Program-made: the position numbers and the translations under genes
Part shown: piece by piece, positions 8,090 to 11,427 of the stretch
How positions within the stretch are numbered: position 1 is the first letter of the stretch
Layout of the letters: every line of letters begins with the position of its first letter
NCBI GenBank assembly: GCA_964455375.1
Contig: CAYVXE010000128.1
Span: 1-11,427 of the forward strand
DNA length: 11,427 nt
Direction: 5' to 3'
From: CAYVXE01 sp964455375
GTDB lineage: Bacteria > Zhuqueibacterota > Zhuqueibacteria > Oceanimicrobiales > Oceanimicrobiaceae
The notes under the pieces: model-generated
Seen by the model: only the letters and a program-made list of their open reading frames with translations
Databases searched by the model: none
What the model was told of the DNA's origin: nothing

Positions 8090-10549
8090 TTAATAGTAAA
8101 TTGGCCACTTTGGCGGATTGCTTTCATGCATGAGGGAGTAAACGGCCTCGAAAATCTCTTCAACATTTGGTTTGGAGAAATAATCGCCGTCTGACCCGTA
8201 AGCGGGCCGGTGCGGTTTGCCGGGAATCGTGATTGGTTTTGAATCCAGCCAGCGATAGCCATCCTGTTTTTCCAGAACCTCCTGCATCATGTAAGCGGTT
8301 GTGCCGCCGGGAACATCTTCATCCACAAATACGATGCGGTTGGTTTTCTTTAATGAATTAAGAATGACGCTCTGAATGTCGAACGGCATCAAGGTTTGCA
8401 CATCGATGACTTCTGCGGAAATGTCAACTTCTTTGAGAGCCTTTGCCGATTGGAGTACAACCCGGCAGCTTGCACCGTAGGTAACAACGGTCACATCGGT
8501 TCCTTCCTGCAGAATATCCGGAATACCCAGCGGGACTGTAAACTCACTGATATTATCCGGAAGATTTTCTTTTAGTCGATACCCGTTCAAAACCTCAACA
8601 ATAACCGCCGGATCATCGGATTTAAAAAGCGTATTATAAAAACCGGCGGCTCGTGTCATGTCCCGGGGGACGAGAATGTACATCCCGCGCAGCAGGTGCA
8701 ACATTGCGGCCATTGGCGAACCGGCATGCCAGACGCCTTCCAAACGATGACCGCGGGTACGCACGATAACCGGTGCCTTCTGTCCGCCTTTGGTGCGCCA
8801 CAACAGTGTTGCCAAATCATCGGAGAGAGTTTGCAAGCCGAACAGAATATAGTCGAGATACTGGATTTCTGCGATGGGTCTGAGGCCGCGCAAAGCCATG
8901 CCGATGGCCTGTCCCATGATGGTGGTTTCGCGAATACCTGTGTCCGACACGCGGAGTTTTCCGTATTTTTCCTGCATGCCTTTGAACCCCTGGTTTACAC
9001 CGCCTAACAAGCCCAGGTCTTCACCGAATGCAATGATTTTGGGGTCACTGGCCAGTGCAGCATCGAAACAGGCATTGAGAACTTCGAATCCGGCTACACT
9101 TTTTGAATGCTCGGAATACACAGGAGGAATCTCCTTAACATTGAGTGCCGATTTATTCGACTCGCTGTAAAGGTGTGAACTGTACCGGTCTTCATTAATT
9201 GTTTTTTGCCGGTTTCTCCACTCGATCAGTCTTTTAACCGCTGGCAGGTTTTGGTCTTTTACGATCGTCAAAGCTTGACGAATTGCCGGGAAAAGATACT
9301 TCCGCAACGGATTCGGCATGGTTTTGAGTTTATTTTTTATCGGGAGGATCTCTGCCGCATGGGTTGACTGTTGTGCCAGTTCATCCAGCAGCTCACACAC
9401 TTCAGATAACTCTTTGCGTATAGGATCTTGAAATGCTTTCCATGATTGATCGCGCATGGATTTCACGGCTGCAAGGTCCTTTTTTTCGAGTTCTTCCAAT
9501 TTTTTTGCATCTATGATGTTGTTTTCCAGCATCCAGTGGCGCATTTTTTTTAGACAATCATGCTCTTTCTCCCATTGTAATCGTTCTGCGGATTTGTAAC
9601 GTTCGTGACTGCCGGAGGTTGAGTGCCCTTGCGGTTGTGTCACTTCAATGACATGAATGATGACCGGGATGTGTTGCTCTCTTGCGAGTTTTACGGCTTT
9701 TTGATAAGTCTGTATTAATTCAGGGTAGTCCCAACCGCGCACTTGAGATATTTCAAACCCATCCGAGTCTTCAGAAGTCCGTTGAAAGCCCTGAAGTACT
9801 TCAAATAAATTTGATTTGGTGATTTGAAATTTATTGGGAACGGAAATGCCATAGTCATCATCCCAGATGGACAGGACTACAGGGGATTTGAGGACGCCGA
9901 TTGCATTAATGGTTTCCCAAAATATTCCCTCCGCACAAGATGCATTGCCAATGGTTCCGAATGCCACTTCATTGCCATTTTTAGAAAATTGTTTCAGATG
10001 CTTTAGTTCACGTAACTCCCGGTAAAGACAGGATGCGTATGACAAACCCACCAACCGCGGCATCTGTGCCGCAGTGGGTGAAATGTCTGCCGATGAATTG
10101 TACATCTCAGAGAGGTTTTTCCAGGTGCCGTCGTCATTCAGACTGCGTGTGGCAAAATGACAGGTCATGGCACGACCGCCAAATCCCGATTCATAATTCA
10201 CGTCGGCATGGGCATAAAGTTGAGCAAAAAACTCACGAATATTCGACATGCCGGTGGCAAACATGAACGTCTGGTCCCGGTAGTAGCCTGAGCGGAAGTC
10301 GCCTTTTTCAAAAACTCTCGCCATGGCCAGTTGGCCCACTTCTTTGCCATCACCAAAAATGCCAAATTTTGCTTTGCCGGCCATGACTTCCCGGCGTCCG
10401 AGTAAGCTTGCCTGTCTGCTTTGGTAGCCCAGGCGGTAGTCATGAATGATGTCCTCTTTCTTAACATCGAGATTTTTTAATTTTGACGTATGATTATTGT
10501 TTGATTTTTGTGCTTTGTTCGATTTGATTTTGTGGTTTGCTACTGCCAT
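8090..10549 (-). CDS. Fused E1 alpha/beta component of a branched-chain-type 2-oxo-acid dehydrogenase complex
   Basis: A thiamine-diphosphate-dependent decarboxylase that would pass acyl groups to the lipoyl domain of an E2 partner (E2 and E3 are not in the window). 819 residues from the ATG at 10549: GGGAG lies 8 bases before it, while a TTG two codons upstream (10555) would leave only a 2-base spacer. Layout: a Lys/Asn/Ser-rich tail (1-35); E1 alpha (about 36-340) with G201-N-A-S-C-A-E-G, W229-DDD-YGIS and the active-site loop GHSTSGSHERY from 308; a charged helical linker of about 140 residues; and E1 beta (about 483-819) with FGEDLG, DTGIRE (Glu541, equivalent of the Glu that contacts the cofactor ring), EIQYLDY and WHAGSP (His608). 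The canonical GDG...NN cofactor motif reads GNA...DD here, which I believe is typical of this FCB subfamily. Natural substrate (branched-chain 2-oxo acids versus pyruvate) is not certain. Confidence 0.93.
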   Translation of the reverse strand: MAVANHKIKSNKAQKSNNNHTSKLKNLDVKKEDIIHDYRLGYQSRQASLLGRREVMAGKAKFGIFGDGKEVGQLAMARVFEKGDFRSGYYRDQTFMFATGMSNIREFFAQLYAHADVNYESGFGGRAMTCHFATRSLNDDGTWKNLSEMYNSSADISPTAAQMPRLVGLSYASCLYRELRELKHLKQFSKNGNEVAFGTIGNASCAEGIFWETINAIGVLKSPVVLSIWDDDYGISVPNKFQITKSNLFEVLQGFQRTSEDSDGFEISQVRGWDYPELIQTYQKAVKLAREQHIPVIIHVIEVTQPQGHSTSGSHERYKSAERLQWEKEHDCLKKMRHWMLENNIIDAKKLEELEKKDLAAVKSMRDQSWKAFQDPIRKELSEVCELLDELAQQSTHAAEILPIKNKLKTMPNPLRKYLFPAIRQALTIVKDQNLPAVKRLIEWRNRQKTINEDRYSSHLYSESNKSALNVKEIPPVYSEHSKSVAGFEVLNACFDAALASDPKIIAFGEDLGLLGGVNQGFKGMQEKYGKLRVSDTGIRETTIMGQAIGMALRGLRPIAEIQYLDYILFGLQTLSDDLATLLWRTKGGQKAPVIVRTRGHRLEGVWHAGSPMAAMLHLLRGMYILVPRDMTRAAGFYNTLFKSDDPAVIVEVLNGYRLKENLPDNISEFTVPLGIPDILQEGTDVTVVTYGASCRVVLQSAKALKEVDISAEVIDVQTLMPFDIQSVILNSLKKTNRIVFVDEDVPGGTTAYMMQEVLEKQDGYRWLDSKPITIPGKPHRPAYGSDGDYFSKPNVEEIFEAVYSLMHESNPPKWPIYY

Positions 10550-10841
10550 TCCCAAGACTCCCTTATGTCGTTTGTTCTTTCATTTCTTACCAAAAAATAC
10601 AGAACTAAATTAGAATACGGATGCCATTTCCAGGAAAAAACGTGTGACAATCTTTTACATCGCTGTTCTATACATTTTCGGTTGTGCGACGCTATTTTAC
10701 AATTTAGGTCTATGGTCTCTAAAATGACGAAACGCTTCAGTCTGCTGGTGTCCAGCTAAAAGTTGAACTTATAAGATAAGCAAAATAATTAAAATTCGCA
10801 AACAAGTCTTGAAAAAAATGCAGCGGCACAGTAAGCCAGGT
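10550..10841. other. Spacer between arfB and the E1 gene
   Basis: 292 bases without a gene, presumably containing the E1 promoter on the minus strand. I found no good -35/-10 pair at standard spacing. Two small palindromes are present: GCTGG-tgt-CCAGC at 10744-10756 and AAGTT-g-AACTT at 10760-10770. Next to the end of arfB, AGTAA (10830-10834) can pair with TTACT (10842-10846) over its stop codon, and a run of seven A on the + strand (seven T in the arfB transcript) lies at 10812-10818, but 11 bases separate the hairpin from this tract, so termination here is uncertain. Confidence 0.5.
10744..10770. repeat. Paired small palindromes, possible transposon-end relic or operator
   Basis: GCTGG-tgt-CCAGC is followed after three bases by AAGTT-g-AACTT. 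The combined text (GTCCAGCTAAAAGTTGAAC on the + strand) reminds me of terminal sequences of insertion elements whose ends carry 'tgtccagc...aagttga'; this is recollection, not a match. No transposase remnant is seen beside it. An operator for the E1 gene is the alternative. Confidence 0.2.
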
Positions 10842-11267
10842 TTACTCAAATGAAGACGGGTCGGCCGTTCTACCCTGTTTGATTTTGCTTCGGTGTTGTT
10901 TGTCCTGCAACCGTTTTTCTTTTGCAGATTTGGAAGGTTTGGTTTTTATTCTTTTTTTGGGTACGATCTCAGCTTTAGCGATCAATTTTGTCAGGCGGTC
11001 AATTGCGTCCTGCCGATTTTTTTGTTGCGAACGAAACCGGCGGGCTTCAATAATTAAAACACCGTTATCGGTGATTTTCCTTCCAGCTATTTTTTTGAGC
11101 CGGACTTTTACATCCTCAGAAAGAGATGCCGACGCTGCTATATTAAAACGCAGTTGCACCGCAGTAGCGACTTTGTTGACATTTTGACCTCCGGGTCCTG
11201 TGGAGCGGATGAAATCAAAATGGAGTTCGTTGTCATGCAGGGAAAGTTTGTCTGAGACCTTGATCAT
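10842..11267 (-). CDS. arfB: Ribosome-rescue peptidyl-tRNA hydrolase ArfB (YaeJ family)
   Basis: Enters the A site of ribosomes stalled on broken or stop-less mRNA and hydrolyses peptidyl-tRNA, freeing the ribosome without tmRNA. 141 residues, the usual length for ArfB and far shorter than release factors RF1/RF2, whose codon-recognition domain is absent. The catalytic GGQ is at residues 26-28 within RSTGPGGQNVNK, the same numbering as E. coli ArfB when the ATG at 11267 is used; this decides the start over the GTG three codons upstream (11276). The C-terminal tail is Lys/Arg-rich (KTKPSKSAKEKRLQDKQ), as required for binding the empty mRNA entry channel. No clear Shine-Dalgarno sequence is present. 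A weak candidate promoter, TTGCAA (11349-11354) and TACTTT on the minus strand with 17 bases between, lies upstream. The downstream E1 gene is 292 bases away and probably separate. Confidence 0.96.
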   Translation of the reverse strand: MIKVSDKLSLHDNELHFDFIRSTGPGGQNVNKVATAVQLRFNIAASASLSEDVKVRLKKIAGRKITDNGVLIIEARRFRSQQKNRQDAIDRLTKLIAKAEIVPKKRIKTKPSKSAKEKRLQDKQHRSKIKQGRTADPSSFE

Positions 11268-11392
11268 ATTTATCACATTCGTTGCCCGATTTCTATTTGG
11301 TAACGAAATTTTAATTTATCGAAATAAAGTAATCAAAACCGCAATACTTTGCAAAGATTTTTTATCTACGTCGTTTCAATAAAAGTCATGAA

Positions 11393-11422
11393 GCACCGAA
11401 GGTCACTGAGGGACACCGAAAA
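11393..11422. repeat. Degenerate 10-base tandem repeat at the window edge
   Basis: Three successive decamers, gcaccgaagg then tcactgaggg then acaccgaaaa, share the core CAC(C/T)GA. Intergenic runs of this CAC-GAG type recur, from memory, in many environmental bacterial genomes. Only three units are visible before the window stops, so the array may continue. It lies upstream of arfB with no gene in it. Confidence 0.5.
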
Positions 11423-11427
11423 GTCGG

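Noticed and set aside
9860..9950. Idea that the E1 gene is an inactive pseudo-enzyme
   Set aside because: The frame is intact over 819 codons, other active-site residues are present, and the altered motif looks like a subfamily signature.
10508..10759. 83-codon plus-strand open frame across the E1 start
   Set aside because: Antisense to the E1 N-terminus and its leader, with no binding site and low-complexity composition.
10812..10846. Possible intrinsic terminator of arfB on the minus strand
   Set aside because: A 5-bp stem overlaps the stop codon and the T-tract lies 11 bases further on, so the geometry is not that of an intrinsic terminator.
11200..11382. 60-codon plus-strand open frame across the arfB start
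   Set aside because: A shadow of arfB extending into its promoter region; no domain and no binding site.

Overview
The window looks like a scaffold fragment (it contains a 100-N gap) from a bacterium of the Fibrobacterota–Chlorobi–Bacteroidota (FCB) assemblage. My best guess is Calditrichota, candidate division KSB1 or an Ignavibacteria-like lineage. The main reasons are a giant secreted protein ending in the FlgD-like C-terminal domain with the NYPNPFNPST signature typical of those groups, a fused E1 alpha/beta 2-oxo-acid dehydrogenase of the kind common in the FCB group, and moderate base composition with AT-rich intergenic DNA. Lineage is an inference from these signatures; there is no rRNA or other phylogenetic marker here.

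Left half, + strand. After about 400 bases of non-coding DNA with a REP-like hairpin at the extreme left comes a 4.3-kb gene for a modular exported protein: signal peptide, a propeller-like region resembling glycosidase families 32/43, a CSLREA-type motif, a right-handed beta-helix interrupted by the assembly gap, five BACON-like Ig repeats, and a C-terminal sorting domain. A clear intrinsic terminator follows. Next are a 581-aa OPT-family transporter and a small exported DUF1579-like protein.

Right half, - strand. Reading right to left: arfB (stalled-ribosome rescue hydrolase), a 292-bp spacer, an 819-aa fused E1 component of a branched-chain-type 2-oxo-acid dehydrogenase complex, and msrA 42 nt behind it, probably co-transcribed. 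The two blocks converge at about 7446-7507.

The genes do not form one obvious pathway. The E1/msrA pair suggests oxidative central or amino-acid metabolism with repair of oxidised methionine. The giant protein and the DUF1579-like protein are envelope or extracellular products. I found no defence system, CRISPR array, tRNA, rRNA or intact mobile element. The points most worth a second look are the probably undersized gap in the beta-helix, the modular architecture and GC shift of the giant protein, the non-canonical thiamine diphosphate motif in the fused E1, and repeat-like sequence at both edges of the window. I do not see convincing evidence of a new biological system.
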